Part shown: positions 42,085 through 50,536 of the stretch, piece by piece
Position numbering within the stretch: the stretch's first letter is position 1
Layout: every line of letters begins with the position of its first letter
Assembly: GCA_903895255.1 (NCBI GenBank)
Contig: CAITTG010000101.1
Span: 28,991 to 92,990 of the forward strand
From: an uncultured Verrucomicrobia subdivision 3 bacterium
GTDB lineage: Bacteria; Verrucomicrobiota; Verrucomicrobiia; Limisphaerales; UBA11358
Direction of reading: 5' to 3'
DNA length: 64,000 nucleotides
The notes under the pieces: model-generated
What the model was told of the DNA's origin: nothing
Seen by the model: the letters and a program-made list of their open reading frames with translations, nothing else
The model's database searches: none
Program-made: the position numbers and the translations under genes

Positions 42085-42099
42085 TGGCACACTTGGCGC
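42085..42099 (+). promoter_or_regulatory. Sigma-54-like motif 1 before hsp20
   Basis: TGGCACACTTGGCGC has GG and GC separated by ten bases as in RpoN promoters; the -12 half is GCGC, not TTGC. It is the furthest of three such motifs before the hsp20 start at 42297. Confidence 0.35.
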
Positions 42100-42127
42100 A
42101 ACGGATGTGTCACCTGCTGGCGCATTA

Positions 42128-42142
42128 TGGCACACTTTTGGC
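42128..42142 (+). promoter_or_regulatory. Sigma-54-like motif 2 before hsp20
   Basis: TGGCACACTTTTGGC keeps the GG-N10-GC spacing. It repeats the first motif closely (TGGCACACTT), so the two may be duplications or decoy sites. Confidence 0.35.
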
Positions 42143-42196
42143 GGTTATCATGGGTGAAAACGCCCATATTTAGTCGGTTTTAGCCATTTTCCGGAT

Positions 42197-42211
42197 TGGC
42201 ACGCCGCAAGC
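42197..42211 (+). promoter_or_regulatory. Sigma-54-like promoter nearest to hsp20
   Basis: TGGCACG-CCGC-AAGC has a perfect -24 element and the correct spacing, with AAGC at -12. A start about 12 bases downstream would leave a 5' leader of about 75 bases to the hsp20 start. This is the best candidate of the three. The gap 42010-42296 otherwise holds only the aldolase terminator. Confidence 0.5.
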
Positions 42212-42296
42212 TAAATAACTCTCGTCGCCGATGACGCGAACAACTTTTAAGACCAACAAACTAACAAACAAAAACCAGTAACCAAATAATAAACCT

Positions 42297-42731
42297 ATGA
42301 ACCTGATCCAACTGCAACGCTCCCCCCTGAACCGCCTCTCGAGCTTCCACAACGAACTCGAACGTTTCTTAAACTTCCCGCTGGCCAGCGGTGCCCCTGC
42401 TCCTTGGGCTCCGGCCTTGGAAGTGTGCGAGGAAAAGGACAACTACCTCGTCCGGGTCGAGCTTCCCGGCGTCAACAAGGAAGATGTCAAACTCTCCCTG
42501 GAAGCTGGCACTCTGACCATCAGCGGCGAGCGCAAAAACGAAGCCAAGTCGGAAGACGCCGAAGTGTACCATTCCGAACGGTTCTACGGCCGCTTCCAGC
42601 GAGTGGTGAACCTGCCGGAAACCATCGCGGCCAGCAAAGTGAAAGCCGCCTACAAAGATGGCGTGCTCACGGTGACGCTGCCCAAGAGCGAGGAAGCCAA
42701 GCCCAAGCAGATTGATATCGCGCTTAATTAA
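42297..42731 (+). CDS. Small heat shock protein Hsp20
   Basis: The 144-residue protein has the alpha-crystallin domain from about residue 40 to 138: PALEVCEEKDNYLVRVELPG, VNKEDVKLSLEAGTLTISGE, YHSERFYGRFQRVVNLPE and AAYKDGVLTVTLPKSEEAKP. The core A.....GVL.V..PK motif is present. It binds unfolding proteins without ATP. It stands alone between two terminators and seems to be transcribed from sigma-54-like promoters, an unusual control for this family but not unprecedented. Confidence 0.92.
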   Translation: MNLIQLQRSPLNRLSSFHNELERFLNFPLASGAPAPWAPALEVCEEKDNYLVRVELPGVNKEDVKLSLEAGTLTISGERKNEAKSEDAEVYHSERFYGRFQRVVNLPETIAASKVKAAYKDGVLTVTLPKSEEAKPKQIDIALN

Positions 42732-42752
42732 GCCGGGCCTTCCTTAAATCCC

Positions 42753-42790
42753 ACCCGCAGACCGGCATGGTCTGCGGGTGTTTTGTTTTT
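42753..42790 (+). terminator. Rho-independent terminator after hsp20
   Basis: A perfect 11-bp stem (ACCCGCAGACC, loop GGCAT, GGTCTGCGGGT) is followed by GTTTTGTTTTT. It lies 21 bases after the hsp20 stop and 10 bases before the end of the convergent cytochrome gene. Confidence 0.9.
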
Positions 42791-42800
42791 CCGTCCATAC

Positions 42801-43154
42801 TCATTTCAGGGTGTGCAAGTATGCAATCAGCAGACGCACCTGTTCGCCGTCCAGCTTCGCGCTGAATTTCGGCATCTCGCCCTTTTTTCCATTATTTATG
42901 AGTTTTGCCACGCGCTCATCTGGCAGGTCTAGGCTGTGCAAATCCGGCCCTTCATCCCCGGTCGCATCCGCCCCATGGCAATGTGCGCAATTGATCAAAA
43001 ACAGGCTTCGGCCTTGAACTGTCGCCGCGTTGCCCGGCGTAACCTGCGTTTCACCACCCTGGCCTGAATGACTCAAGGCGGTTACTAGCGAAAATATCGC
43101 GATCCCCGTGAGCGCGGTCTTTCGTATGCTTAACAACCGTGTTTTCATGGCCAT
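42801..43154 (-). CDS. Single-heme c-type cytochrome
   Basis: The 117-residue protein (alternative start ATG 43148) has an N-terminal export helix (LTGIAIFSLVTALSHSG) and one heme motif CAHCH within SLFLINCAHCHGADATGDEG. The axial Met is in EMPKFSAKLDGEQVRLLIAYL. It is exported as a periplasmic small cytochrome and could serve as electron donor to an oxidase. It begins 6 bases after the phosphoesterase gene on the same strand, so the two are co-transcribed. Confidence 0.85.
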   Translation of the reverse strand: MAMKTRLLSIRKTALTGIAIFSLVTALSHSGQGGETQVTPGNAATVQGRSLFLINCAHCHGADATGDEGPDLHSLDLPDERVAKLINNGKKGEMPKFSAKLDGEQVRLLIAYLHTLK

Positions 43155-43160
43155 CCGGTT

Positions 43161-44201
43161 TCATCCCAAGGTGGCATCCACCACGGCCAGATCGTGGGTG
43201 TTCGCCACAAAGTGCACCTCGGTAATACCCAGCACCTTGGGCAGGATGGCTGGGTCCACCTTCATCGGACCCGGCTTCGGTGCCGTCCCGGGCGCGGGTT
43301 GCGGAAAGGCCGTGGACATGGCGGTGTGAAACGTCACGTTGCCCTCCACCTTTTTGAGCGTTTGATGAATATGCCCATTGAGCACCGTCACGGACCCAAA
43401 CCGCTTCAGCAAACCCAGTGCGCGCTCCGCATCCTGCGTCCCCCAGCCCCATTGGGGATAAACCGACCACAGCGGCACATGCGCGAACACCACGATCGGC
43501 GTGCTGCCGGACAAGCCGCCCACATCGTTCGCCAGCCATTGCAACTGGTCCTCGCCCAGCACTCCCAGACCGCCCTCGGCAATGTTCAGGACGTTCACCA
43601 GCCCGATAAAATGCACCCCGCGCTGATCAAAGCTAAACCAGCCCTGTCCATGTGACCCTTTGCCATGGCGCGCCAGGAATTCCTTCCCGTTGTCGCTGAT
43701 CACATCGTGTTCCCCGGGAACATACAATATCCGACCCGCTTTGGCCGTTTTAAGCAACTGGTCCAGCGTGTCAAACTCCTCCGGCTCGGCCAGGTGGGTC
43801 AAATCGCCTGTGTGCAGGATGAAATCCGGCGCTTGGGGCAGGGCATTTATTTTGGCAATGGCCTGTTGCAGCGTGCCCGCCACGTCGGTGTTGGCCGGCT
43901 TGTTGAAGCCAATGTGACTGTCGCTGATTTGCACAAAGCTAAAATCACCACCGGAAGTGGTTCCCCGATCGTCGGCCAGCGCCCGGGTTGGGCTGAGGAT
44001 TTTGGACGCAAGCAGCCCGCCCGTCGCGGTCCACAACATGCCCGTGCCAGCCCAGGCCATGCATTTCAAAAAGCCCCGGCGGTCCACGCCGTCATTTTGG
44101 TGGTCGTGCTCCAGGTGGTCGCCGTGCGCCGCCAGAAGGCGCGTTTCAGTAAAGGTTGGTTTGATTGATTTTGGTTTCATAGTTATGGTTATATGAGCCA
44201 T
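43161..44201 (-). CDS. Tat-exported metallophosphoesterase
   Basis: The start is ATG 44201 or, alternatively, ATG 44180 (MKPKSIKPTF). A twin-arginine motif is visible in VDRRGFLKCMAWAG. The calcineurin-like phosphoesterase core follows: FVQISDSHIGF, ILHTGDLTHL, YVPGEHDV, VVFAHVPLW and VLNGHIHQT. The order D-H, GD, GEHD, H, GHIH is the complete two-metal set, though GNHD is the usual form and GEHD is a change of Asn to Glu. Substrate unknown. It shares an operon with the cytochrome gene. Confidence 0.85.
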   Translation of the reverse strand: MAHITITMKPKSIKPTFTETRLLAAHGDHLEHDHQNDGVDRRGFLKCMAWAGTGMLWTATGGLLASKILSPTRALADDRGTTSGGDFSFVQISDSHIGFNKPANTDVAGTLQQAIAKINALPQAPDFILHTGDLTHLAEPEEFDTLDQLLKTAKAGRILYVPGEHDVISDNGKEFLARHGKGSHGQGWFSFDQRGVHFIGLVNVLNIAEGGLGVLGEDQLQWLANDVGGLSGSTPIVVFAHVPLWSVYPQWGWGTQDAERALGLLKRFGSVTVLNGHIHQTLKKVEGNVTFHTAMSTAFPQPAPGTAPKPGPMKVDPAILPKVLGITEVHFVANTHDLAVVDATLG

Positions 44202-44314
44202 TCCAGACTCGGGTTCGGGCGCCGTTATTCCGGAAAAATAAAAAATCTTTGCGGGAATAAAATACCCGGTGGATTGGTCTTGCCATTTGGGACGCTGCCT
44301 AGCAAAACGTAACG

Positions 44315-44848
44315 GTGGAAGCGCGCGAACGATTGCCAGCCTTTGAGCAGACGGTGCTGCCGCACCTTGATGCCGCCCACAACCTCGCCCGCTGGCTCGC
44401 CGGCAACGACCAGGACGCGCAGGATGTGGTGCAGGAGGCGTGTCTGCGCGCCTTCAAGTTCTTCGGCGGCTTTCGCGGTGACAACCCGCGCGCCTGGCTG
44501 CTGGCCATCGTGCGCAATACGTTTTACACCTGGCTGCGCCAGAATCGCCCGGCCATCCCCACCGTGGAACTGGATGACGCGGCCCTTGAGGTCGCCGACC
44601 CCGCCGCCGCCGGCGAGGCGCTGCAAACCCGTCAGGCCGACGCCGAGACCGTGCGGCGTGCCATCGCGGCCCTGCCGGTCGAATTTCGGGAAATCATTGT
44701 GTTGCGAGAAATGGAAGCCATGAGTTACAAAGACATTGCCATCCTGGCGGATCTGCCCATTGGCACCGTCATGTCCCGGCTGGCCCGGGCCCGGAAACTG
44801 TTGCAGAAACAACTGGCCCGGGAATACCAGACCGGAGGCCCATCATGA
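44315..44848 (+). CDS. ECF-type sigma factor (sigma-70 family)
   Basis: The start is GTG 44315, 113 bases from the divergent phosphoesterase gene. The 177-residue protein has region 2 (NLARWLAGNDQDAQDVVQEACLRAFKFF with AWLLAIVRNTFYTWLR) and region 4 (AIAALPVEFREIIVLREMEA, SYKDIAILADLPIGTVMSRL). Region 2 of the sigma-70 family binds the -10 element and region 4 the -35 element. It overlaps the anti-sigma gene by ATGA, so the pair forms a regulatory unit. The regulon is unknown. Confidence 0.9.
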   Translation: MEARERLPAFEQTVLPHLDAAHNLARWLAGNDQDAQDVVQEACLRAFKFFGGFRGDNPRAWLLAIVRNTFYTWLRQNRPAIPTVELDDAALEVADPAAAGEALQTRQADAETVRRAIAALPVEFREIIVLREMEAMSYKDIAILADLPIGTVMSRLARARKLLQKQLAREYQTGGPS

Positions 44849-45597
44849 ATTGCGAGCAGGCCCGTCCGCTCCTCGCCGCATACGTCGACGGCGAACTGGA
44901 TACCGTCCGCATGCTGGAAATGGAAGGCCATCTGCCGGCTTGCCCCGCCTGCACCCGCGCCGTGCGGGAATTGCAGCAGTTGCAACAATCCCTGCGGCAG
45001 GAGTCCCTCTATCACCCCGCCCCGGCGGCCTTGCGACGAAATGTGCTGGCGGAATTGAGCGCCCAAGCCCGGCCGGAACCCAAACCGGCCTTCTGGTCCT
45101 GGTTTCGGCTGGTGCCGGCCTTGTCTGGCGCCATGGTTGTCTGCCTCGCGGCGTTGTTGGCGGTCACCCTAAACCGGCCCTCCGGTCACGAACAATTGAC
45201 GGCAGAAATCGTGTCCAGCCACATCCGCTCCTTGATGGCTAATCACGCGCTCGATGTCGTTTCCACCGACCAGCACACCGTCAAACCGTGGTTCAATGGC
45301 CGGGTGGATTTTGCCCCGCCGGTGAAAGACCTCGCCGCGCAGGGCTTCCCCCTCATCGGCGGCCGGTTGGATTACCTCCACCACCGCACCGTGGCCGCGT
45401 TGGTCTTTCAACGCAATAAGCATATCATCAATGTCTTCCTCTGGCCCGGCAGTGAAAAAAACTCCGCACCGTCCCTCGACTCCGTCCGCCAAGGGTTTAA
45501 CCTCATCCACTGGAACCAGGGCGGCATGACCTGCTGGGCGATCTCCGATTTAAACCCCACCGAACTGTTGGAATTCACCAGGGATTTTGCCTTGTGA
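44845..45597 (+). CDS. Anti-sigma factor with zinc-finger domain
   Basis: The gene overlaps the sigma gene by four bases. The 250-residue protein begins with a zf-HC2 domain (CEQARPLLAAYVDGELDTVR and HLPACPACTRAV, His/Cys ligands), then a membrane helix (LVPALSGAMVVCLAALLAVTL), then an exported domain with HIRSLMANHALDVVSTDQHTV and VKPWFNGRVDFAPPV. The outer part resembles the sensor of ECF anti-sigma factors (the CHRV/FAPPV segment is common to copper- or redox-linked ones). It holds the sigma factor inactive until a periplasmic signal arrives. Confidence 0.85.
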   Translation: MNCEQARPLLAAYVDGELDTVRMLEMEGHLPACPACTRAVRELQQLQQSLRQESLYHPAPAALRRNVLAELSAQARPEPKPAFWSWFRLVPALSGAMVVCLAALLAVTLNRPSGHEQLTAEIVSSHIRSLMANHALDVVSTDQHTVKPWFNGRVDFAPPVKDLAAQGFPLIGGRLDYLHHRTVAALVFQRNKHIINVFLWPGSEKNSAPSLDSVRQGFNLIHWNQGGMTCWAISDLNPTELLEFTRDFAL

Positions 45598-45606
45598 AGT
45601 AATGCC

Positions 45607-46245
45607 TCACTTATCTTCGCTAATCGCGCTCAGCCGCGTCGCCACGGTCTTCGATTCCATAACCATCGCTTTGAAAGCCCATTCGCCGTGGGGATCGATG
45701 ACGGACTGGTAATCCGTCGCCGAGCCGATGGGCGCGCCGCTGGCGTCCAGCAGGGCAAACCGGATTTTTACCCCAAACCGCTGGCGGTCCGTGGGGTTGC
45801 GGACTTTGCCGGTCACATATACCAGCGAACTGCCGGGCGTCGGCTCCAAGTGTCCGGGCGTGATGATGAAATCATTCGTCAGTGTTTCGCCAGGCTTGAC
45901 CATAGTGGCTGCCGGTTGGGGGGCGACTGGTGCCGGCATCGGGTTAGTTGGCAGGGGGGCAGCCGCGACAATCGCGCTGTTGGTTATTGCCGCCCCATGG
46001 GGGTTGGGTTGCCGGCTGACAACCCAAAACGCCACCAGCGAACCGAGAAAGGCCAGGGTCGCCAGCAGTGCCAGCAGAACTTTCCACCATTTCCCAGTGT
46101 GCGTGGCCGTCGCCGGCCCGGGCAGCAATTTGGTCCGCTGGCCGCAATGGGGGCAGGTGATGTCCTGACCGGCGCCAGTGGCCGGAAATTCCAAGTGCCC
46201 GCCACAAGCGGTGCAGGCTCCTTTCAAAAAATGCTCGGTTCCCAT
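45607..46245 (-). CDS. Zinc-ribbon membrane protein with FxLYD-like domain
   Basis: The 212-residue protein has a zinc ribbon at the N-terminus (ACTACGGHLEF and ITCPHCGQRTKLL; two CxxC), a membrane helix (VLLALLATLAFLGSLVAFWVV) and an exported beta domain (VYVTGKVRNPTDRQRFGVKIRFALL and SATDYQSVIDPHGEWAFKAMV), which matches the FxLYD type. Such proteins are common but uncharacterised. It is convergent with the anti-sigma gene and divergent from nothing else obvious. Confidence 0.7.
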   Translation of the reverse strand: MGTEHFLKGACTACGGHLEFPATGAGQDITCPHCGQRTKLLPGPATATHTGKWWKVLLALLATLAFLGSLVAFWVVSRQPNPHGAAITNSAIVAAAPLPTNPMPAPVAPQPAATMVKPGETLTNDFIITPGHLEPTPGSSLVYVTGKVRNPTDRQRFGVKIRFALLDASGAPIGSATDYQSVIDPHGEWAFKAMVMESKTVATRLSAISEDK

Positions 46246-46284
46246 GTCGGATGTAACACCGCCGCGTTCCGGACGGTTCGGTCC

Positions 46285-46584
46285 CTACGCAATCCGCTCC
46301 CACAAACTGATCACCGGCGGGGCCGCGCACAGTTCATCCACGCGGGGCAACAACGCCTGGAGATGCGGGGATTGCAAATGGGCATCCAACAGCGCTTTGC
46401 TGGTCCAGTTTTCCAGAAACACAAATTTCCCGGGATCACCCGCTGCCTGGTGCAGGTCATAATTGATGCAGCCCGCCTCGATCCGCGTCGGGGCCACCAA
46501 CCCGGCCAGCGCCGCGCGCAGCGCGGCTTCCTTGCCCGGCCGGGCCTCAAACATGGCCACCACTGTCACAATGTTTTCACTCAT
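46285..46584 (-). CDS. ABM-domain monooxygenase-like protein
   Basis: The start was set at ATG 46584 (MSENIVTVVA). The 99-residue protein has the dimeric alpha-beta barrel fold: VTVVAMFEARPGKEAALRAAL, APTRIEAGCINYDLHQ, FVFLENWTSKALLDAHLQSP and HLQALLP. It looks like the antibiotic biosynthesis monooxygenase (YgiN/ABM) family, involved in quinone handling or oxidative chemistry. The true substrate is unknown. It is 4 bases after pyrF on the same strand. Confidence 0.85.
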   Translation of the reverse strand: MSENIVTVVAMFEARPGKEAALRAALAGLVAPTRIEAGCINYDLHQAAGDPGKFVFLENWTSKALLDAHLQSPHLQALLPRVDELCAAPPVISLWERIA

Positions 46585-46588
46585 ATAT

Positions 46589-47302
46589 TTAGGATAGGGA
46601 TTCCAAAATCTTCTCCGCCGCCGCCCGCGGGTTTTCCGCGCCGTAAATCGGCCGGCCAATCACCAGCCAGCTCGCCCCGGCGGCCATGGCCTCGCGCGGC
46701 GTCAGCGTGCGCTTCTGATCGTCCGCCTTCTCCGCCCCGGTGCGGATGCCCGGGGTCACCAGTTGGATTGACGAAGGGAGGATCTGCCGCAGTGCCACCA
46801 GTTCCAAGGGCGAGCATACCAGCCCGCGCAACCCGGACGCCACCGCCAGCCGTGCCAGCCGAGCCACCTGGTGCTCTGGATTCGGCTCGCAGCCAATCTC
46901 CGCCAGCGTGCCTGCATCCGAACTCGTCAGCACGGTCACGCCCAGGACCAGCGGCAGCGCCAGGCCCAATTGTTTCGTCGTGTCCAACGCCGATTTTTCG
47001 GCGGCGCGCATCATTTCCCCACCGCCGCTGGTGTGAATCGTCAGCATTTGCACATCCAGCCGGAGGGCGCTGGCCACCGACTTGGCGACCGTGTTGGGGA
47101 TGTCGTGAAATTTGAGGTCCAGAAAGACCGCCGCTCCCGTGGCGCGCACCCGGCGGACGATGTCCGGTCCGGCGGCGGTGAAAAGTTCGCCGCCGATTTT
47201 GAAGGCCCCGACCGCCGGGGCAATCAGTTCCGCTAGCGTTAGCGCCTGCTCGGCCGTCGGCACATCCAGCGCGGCAATGATGGGATTTCGTTGGTCAGCC
47301 AC
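46589..47302 (-). CDS. pyrF: Orotidine 5'-phosphate decarboxylase
   Basis: The start is GTG 47302 (VADQRNPIIAALDVP); upstream codons of the same frame are not coding. The 237-residue protein has the TIM barrel motifs IIAALDVPTAEQAL, FLDLKFHDIPNTVAKSV (catalytic Asp and Lys), VQMLTIHTSGGGEMM, and VTPGIRT...DQKRTLTPREA. It makes UMP in pyrimidine synthesis. PyrE, the previous enzyme of the pathway, is at 52612 on the opposite strand, so the two are not in one operon. Confidence 0.93.
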   Translation of the reverse strand: MADQRNPIIAALDVPTAEQALTLAELIAPAVGAFKIGGELFTAAGPDIVRRVRATGAAVFLDLKFHDIPNTVAKSVASALRLDVQMLTIHTSGGGEMMRAAEKSALDTTKQLGLALPLVLGVTVLTSSDAGTLAEIGCEPNPEHQVARLARLAVASGLRGLVCSPLELVALRQILPSSIQLVTPGIRTGAEKADDQKRTLTPREAMAAGASWLVIGRPIYGAENPRAAAEKILESLS

Positions 47303-47475
47303 AGTGCCGACAGCATAAGCCGGGCCCCCGCGCGATGCAACGCGCAAGCACGGGCGGGGCGGGGATGGGGCCGCGAGGTAGCTCCGGCGTCCCGCCGCCA
47401 TGGGTTTAAAACACCAGCCAGGTTAAACCCTTATCGTTCGCGGTTCATCCGCGTCATCGCGGCTGGCACGGTTTC

Positions 47476-48435
47476 CTAACCTGCCGTGATCCGGATGATA
47501 TCCCGCAGGGTCGTCTGCGGATGGAAACCGACGCAGCGCTCGAGTTTTTCCACCAGGGGTTTGCGGCGGCGCATGTCGTCGAAACCCGGGGCGTAGGCCT
47601 GGTCGTAAGGGATGAGTTCGATGGCCGAGCGGGATTCCAGCGTGGCCACGACGCGGCGGGCGAGTTCCAGCATGGATACCTCCTCGGTGCCGCCTATGTT
47701 GAAAATCTCCCCGCGGGCGGCAGGGGTGGCTTGCAGGCGCACCAGCGCCTCCACGACATCAGTCACCAGGCAGAAGCAACGGGTCTGCGCGCCATCACCG
47801 AACACTTTCAGCGGTTCGCCCGCGCGGGCGGAAGCGATGAAGCGGGGCAGCACCATGCCGTACCGGCCGGTTTGGCGGGGTCCCACAGTGTTGAACAGCC
47901 GCGCGATGATCACGGGCAGGCCTTTTTCCCGCGCGTAGGCCAGCGCTAGAAATTCATCCGTGAGCTTCGAGCAGGCATAGCTCCAGCGGGATTGCCCGGG
48001 TGGCCCGATGAGCAAATCGTCCTCCTCGCTGAAAGCGGGTTTTTGGCTCTTGCCATAGACTTCGGAGGTGGAGGTGAGCAGCAAGGGTGTGTGATTCACC
48101 ACCGCGGCCTGCAACAAAAGCTGGGTTTCGTGAAAGCTCGCTTCCAGGACGTGCAGGGCGGATTTCACCACCAATTCCACGCCCACGGTGGCCGCAAGGT
48201 GAAAGATAAATTCCGCTTCGGCCGCGAGTTCCGCCAGCCGGGGGCAGTCGCAAATTTTCGCGTGGATGAATTCCAAGGCGGGATGACTGGCAAAGGTCCT
48301 CAGGTTCTCCCGGCTCCCGGTGGAGAGGTCGTCAATCACCACGACCCGTTTACCCCCGAGCAGCAGTCGTTCCACCAGGTGCGAGCCAATAAAGCCCGCC
48401 CCGCCGGTGACCAAAATATGTTTGCGTTCACTCAT
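47476..48435 (-). CDS. NAD-dependent sugar-nucleotide epimerase/dehydratase
   Basis: The start was set at ATG 48435 (MSERKHILVTGG), overlapping the amidase stop by 8 bases. The 319-residue protein has the NAD site ILVTGGAGFIGSHLVERLL, then LTSTSEVYGKSQKP (catalytic Ser), SYACSK (Tyr-x3-Lys) and ARLFNTVGPRQTGRYGMV. The family is the extended short-chain dehydrogenases, near UDP-glucuronate decarboxylase or UDP-glucose 4-epimerase. The specific sugar is not determined. It is coupled with the amidase upstream. Confidence 0.88.
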   Translation of the reverse strand: MSERKHILVTGGAGFIGSHLVERLLLGGKRVVVIDDLSTGSRENLRTFASHPALEFIHAKICDCPRLAELAAEAEFIFHLAATVGVELVVKSALHVLEASFHETQLLLQAAVVNHTPLLLTSTSEVYGKSQKPAFSEEDDLLIGPPGQSRWSYACSKLTDEFLALAYAREKGLPVIIARLFNTVGPRQTGRYGMVLPRFIASARAGEPLKVFGDGAQTRCFCLVTDVVEALVRLQATPAARGEIFNIGGTEEVSMLELARRVVATLESRSAIELIPYDQAYAPGFDDMRRRKPLVEKLERCVGFHPQTTLRDIIRITAG

Positions 48436-49567
48436 GCGCCACATCGCCCAGCGCCGCCGCCACGGCCTCGGCTAGTTTTTGCCGGAATTCCGGGCTCTCA
48501 ATCTGCGCCGCATCTCGCGGGTTCGACAAATAACCGCCCTCAATCAGCACGCAGGGGCAATGTTGTCCGCGCAGAATACCCAGGAAGCGCGCCCGGCGCA
48601 CGCCCCGATCTTCCTCGCCCGTGGCATGAAGGATGGAGCGGTGCAAGTGCACGGCCAGCAGGAAACTCTCGCGGTCATAGGCATTGGCCGGAAAATTCAG
48701 ATAGGCGAGATCCGGGTAGCCCCGCGTGATGAAGGAAGGCATGCCCGTGGGGGTGAGGCAATACGTTTCCAAACCGGACTGCTTGTGGTCCGGGGCCGAG
48801 GAATTAAAGTGGAGGCTGATAAATACCGCTGCGTGGTGGGCATTGGCAAAGGTCACCCGGTTGGTCACTTCAATATCCGCATCGTTGGTTCGGGTCAATA
48901 TCACCTGCCATCCCCGGGCCTCCAGCATGGGTGCCAGCCGTTTGGCCCAATCAAGCGTAAAGGTCTTCTCCGTGCGCCCATCCAAGACACTGACTGTCCC
49001 CACTTGTGGACCGCCATGACCAGGGTCGATAACGATAACGCGGCTGGCCTCAGGTGCTTTCGGGCCTTGGCAAAGCAATGGCGACAGGTTTTTCTCCAAA
49101 TCCAAACCGTGGACAAAGACCTGGTCATCGATCATTTCCGGCGAAAACCCCAAATGGATGAGCGTGCCATTCCACGTGGCATCGCGGCTGCCGATTTCCA
49201 CAATCATGACGCCCCAATTCGAATAAATGGCGTAAGCGACCACTGGCGTGGTGCTGATCCGGCGCGGCAAGCCCAGCGAATGCTCTTGCGTCCAACGATT
49301 CAAGGAAGTCCAGGTCAGCACCGGCCGCGAAACCATCGCCGGTGGAGCGTTCAATGGCATCGCCGGGCGGTTGATGATATTCGTGTACGGGTTGGTCACC
49401 GGCGGCTTGATTTTAACCACCGGCGGTACCGGGGGTTTGGACTTCGGAACCGGCCCGGCCATCACCGGGGGCGCGGGGGACTCGGGCGGAGGTTCCATGG
49501 GCGCGGTGCCGCACCCGGCGAGGCCAAGGGCCAGGCAGGTTAAAAGAATGACCGCGGGTCTGAACAC
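48428..49567 (-). CDS. N-acetylmuramoyl-L-alanine amidase (Amidase_3), lipoprotein
   Basis: The 379-residue protein has a lipobox (LALGLAGC), a Pro-rich linker of about 60 residues, a beta-rich part about residues 80-190, then the zinc amidase: VIVIDPGHGGPQVGTVS (zinc His), the Glu in GRTEKTFTLD, AVFISLHFNSS (zinc His) and the catalytic Glu in VLIEGGYLSNPRDA. It cuts the bond between MurNAc and L-Ala in peptidoglycan, in the periplasm or at the outer membrane. The gene heads a two-gene unit with the epimerase. Confidence 0.9.
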   Translation of the reverse strand: MFRPAVILLTCLALGLAGCGTAPMEPPPESPAPPVMAGPVPKSKPPVPPVVKIKPPVTNPYTNIINRPAMPLNAPPAMVSRPVLTWTSLNRWTQEHSLGLPRRISTTPVVAYAIYSNWGVMIVEIGSRDATWNGTLIHLGFSPEMIDDQVFVHGLDLEKNLSPLLCQGPKAPEASRVIVIDPGHGGPQVGTVSVLDGRTEKTFTLDWAKRLAPMLEARGWQVILTRTNDADIEVTNRVTFANAHHAAVFISLHFNSSAPDHKQSGLETYCLTPTGMPSFITRGYPDLAYLNFPANAYDRESFLLAVHLHRSILHATGEEDRGVRRARFLGILRGQHCPCVLIEGGYLSNPRDAAQIESPEFRQKLAEAVAAALGDVAHE

Positions 49568-49716
49568 CCCGACATTGTGCGCAACTGCAAATCGGACTCA
49601 AGTTGTTTTGGCGGGGAGTTAATGCGAGGCAGGCATCCCGCCCGCCGTGGCGGGCGACATCCTGCTGCTTGAGTCACCAAGCGCTGCTGACCTCAAAAAA
49701 ATAATTCACTTTTTTT

Positions 49717-49745
49717 GGACCCTGGACAGCCTTTGTCCAGGGTCC
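49717..49745. repeat. Perfect 12-bp inverted repeat
   Basis: Arms GGACCCTGGACA and TGTCCAGGGTCC are separated by 5 bases. A T-run lies on its left on the plus strand, so neither strand gives a proper terminator. It lies in the 370-base gap 49568-49937 between the divergent amidase and ubiX genes, together with a CGCCCGC-CGTG-GCGGGCG hairpin near 49640. It could be an operator or a mobile palindromic repeat. Confidence 0.5.
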
Positions 49746-49937
49746 CCGGTTAAATTCGTGCGGGATGAATGTCATCATGACGATCTTCTATGACCGACCG
49801 GTCAAAAACCGGACGCTGCCCGGCTGCACGCTCGCGCTGGTGGTCCTCGCCCACCCTCCTCGGCAAACTTCAAGTTTCGCGAACTTTTTCGCCGACCACG
49901 GCCCACCAGCGGCTTGTTTGCCATCCACGGTTAAGGT

Positions 49938-50522
49938 ATGTTCTCCCTGCGATTTTCGCATCCATTGAAAATTCTCGTTGCCATCACCGGAGCCAGTGGC
50001 TCGTTGTACGCCCAGCGCCTGCTCGATAATCTCGACCCGCGCGAGCACGAAATCCACGTGGTGATGAGCAATTACGCGCATCAAGTGGTGGCCACCGAGC
50101 TGCCCGGGGGGTTGAAATTGCCCGCTGGCGTGACGGCCTATGGCCTGAAAAGCATGAATGTCCCCTTCGCCAGCGGCTCGAATCCGCCGGATGCCATGGT
50201 GATCATCCCCTGCACCATGGGCACGCTGGGCCGGGTCGCCCATGGTTACAGCGAGGATGTCCTGCTGCGCGCGGCGGATGTGGCGCTCAAAGAACGCCGC
50301 AAGCTCATCCTGGTCCCGCGCGAAACGCCCATCAGCCTCATTCATGTCAAAAACTTTGAACTGCTCCTGCTGGCCGGAGCCACGCTGATTCCCGCCAACC
50401 CAAGTTTTTACACGGGTCCGAAAACCGTGGTGGAAGTGGTGGACACCGTGGTGGCGCGGGTGCTGGATCATCTGGGCGTGAAACACAACCTCGTGGCGCG
50501 CTGGACAGAGGAGGCGGAGTAA
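49938..50522 (+). CDS. ubiX: UbiX-type flavin prenyltransferase
   Basis: The 194-residue protein has ILVAITGASGSLYAQRLLDN, VIIPCTMGTLGRVAHGYSED, LILVPRETPISLIHVKNFEL and ATLIPANPSFYTGPKTVVEV, which are the UbiX landmarks. The enzyme makes prenylated FMN, the cofactor for UbiD-type decarboxylases. It is 14 bases ahead of the ubiA gene. The pair is often found with ubiquinone or, in bacteria using the futalosine route, menaquinone synthesis genes. Confidence 0.92.
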   Translation: MFSLRFSHPLKILVAITGASGSLYAQRLLDNLDPREHEIHVVMSNYAHQVVATELPGGLKLPAGVTAYGLKSMNVPFASGSNPPDAMVIIPCTMGTLGRVAHGYSEDVLLRAADVALKERRKLILVPRETPISLIHVKNFELLLLAGATLIPANPSFYTGPKTVVEVVDTVVARVLDHLGVKHNLVARWTEEAE

Positions 50523-50536
50523 CCCGCCGTCAACGC

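Noticed and set aside
49717..49745. Terminator reading of the 12-bp hairpin
   Set aside because: The T-run lies before the stem on the plus strand, which gives A, not T, after the stem on the minus strand. I list it only as an inverted repeat.
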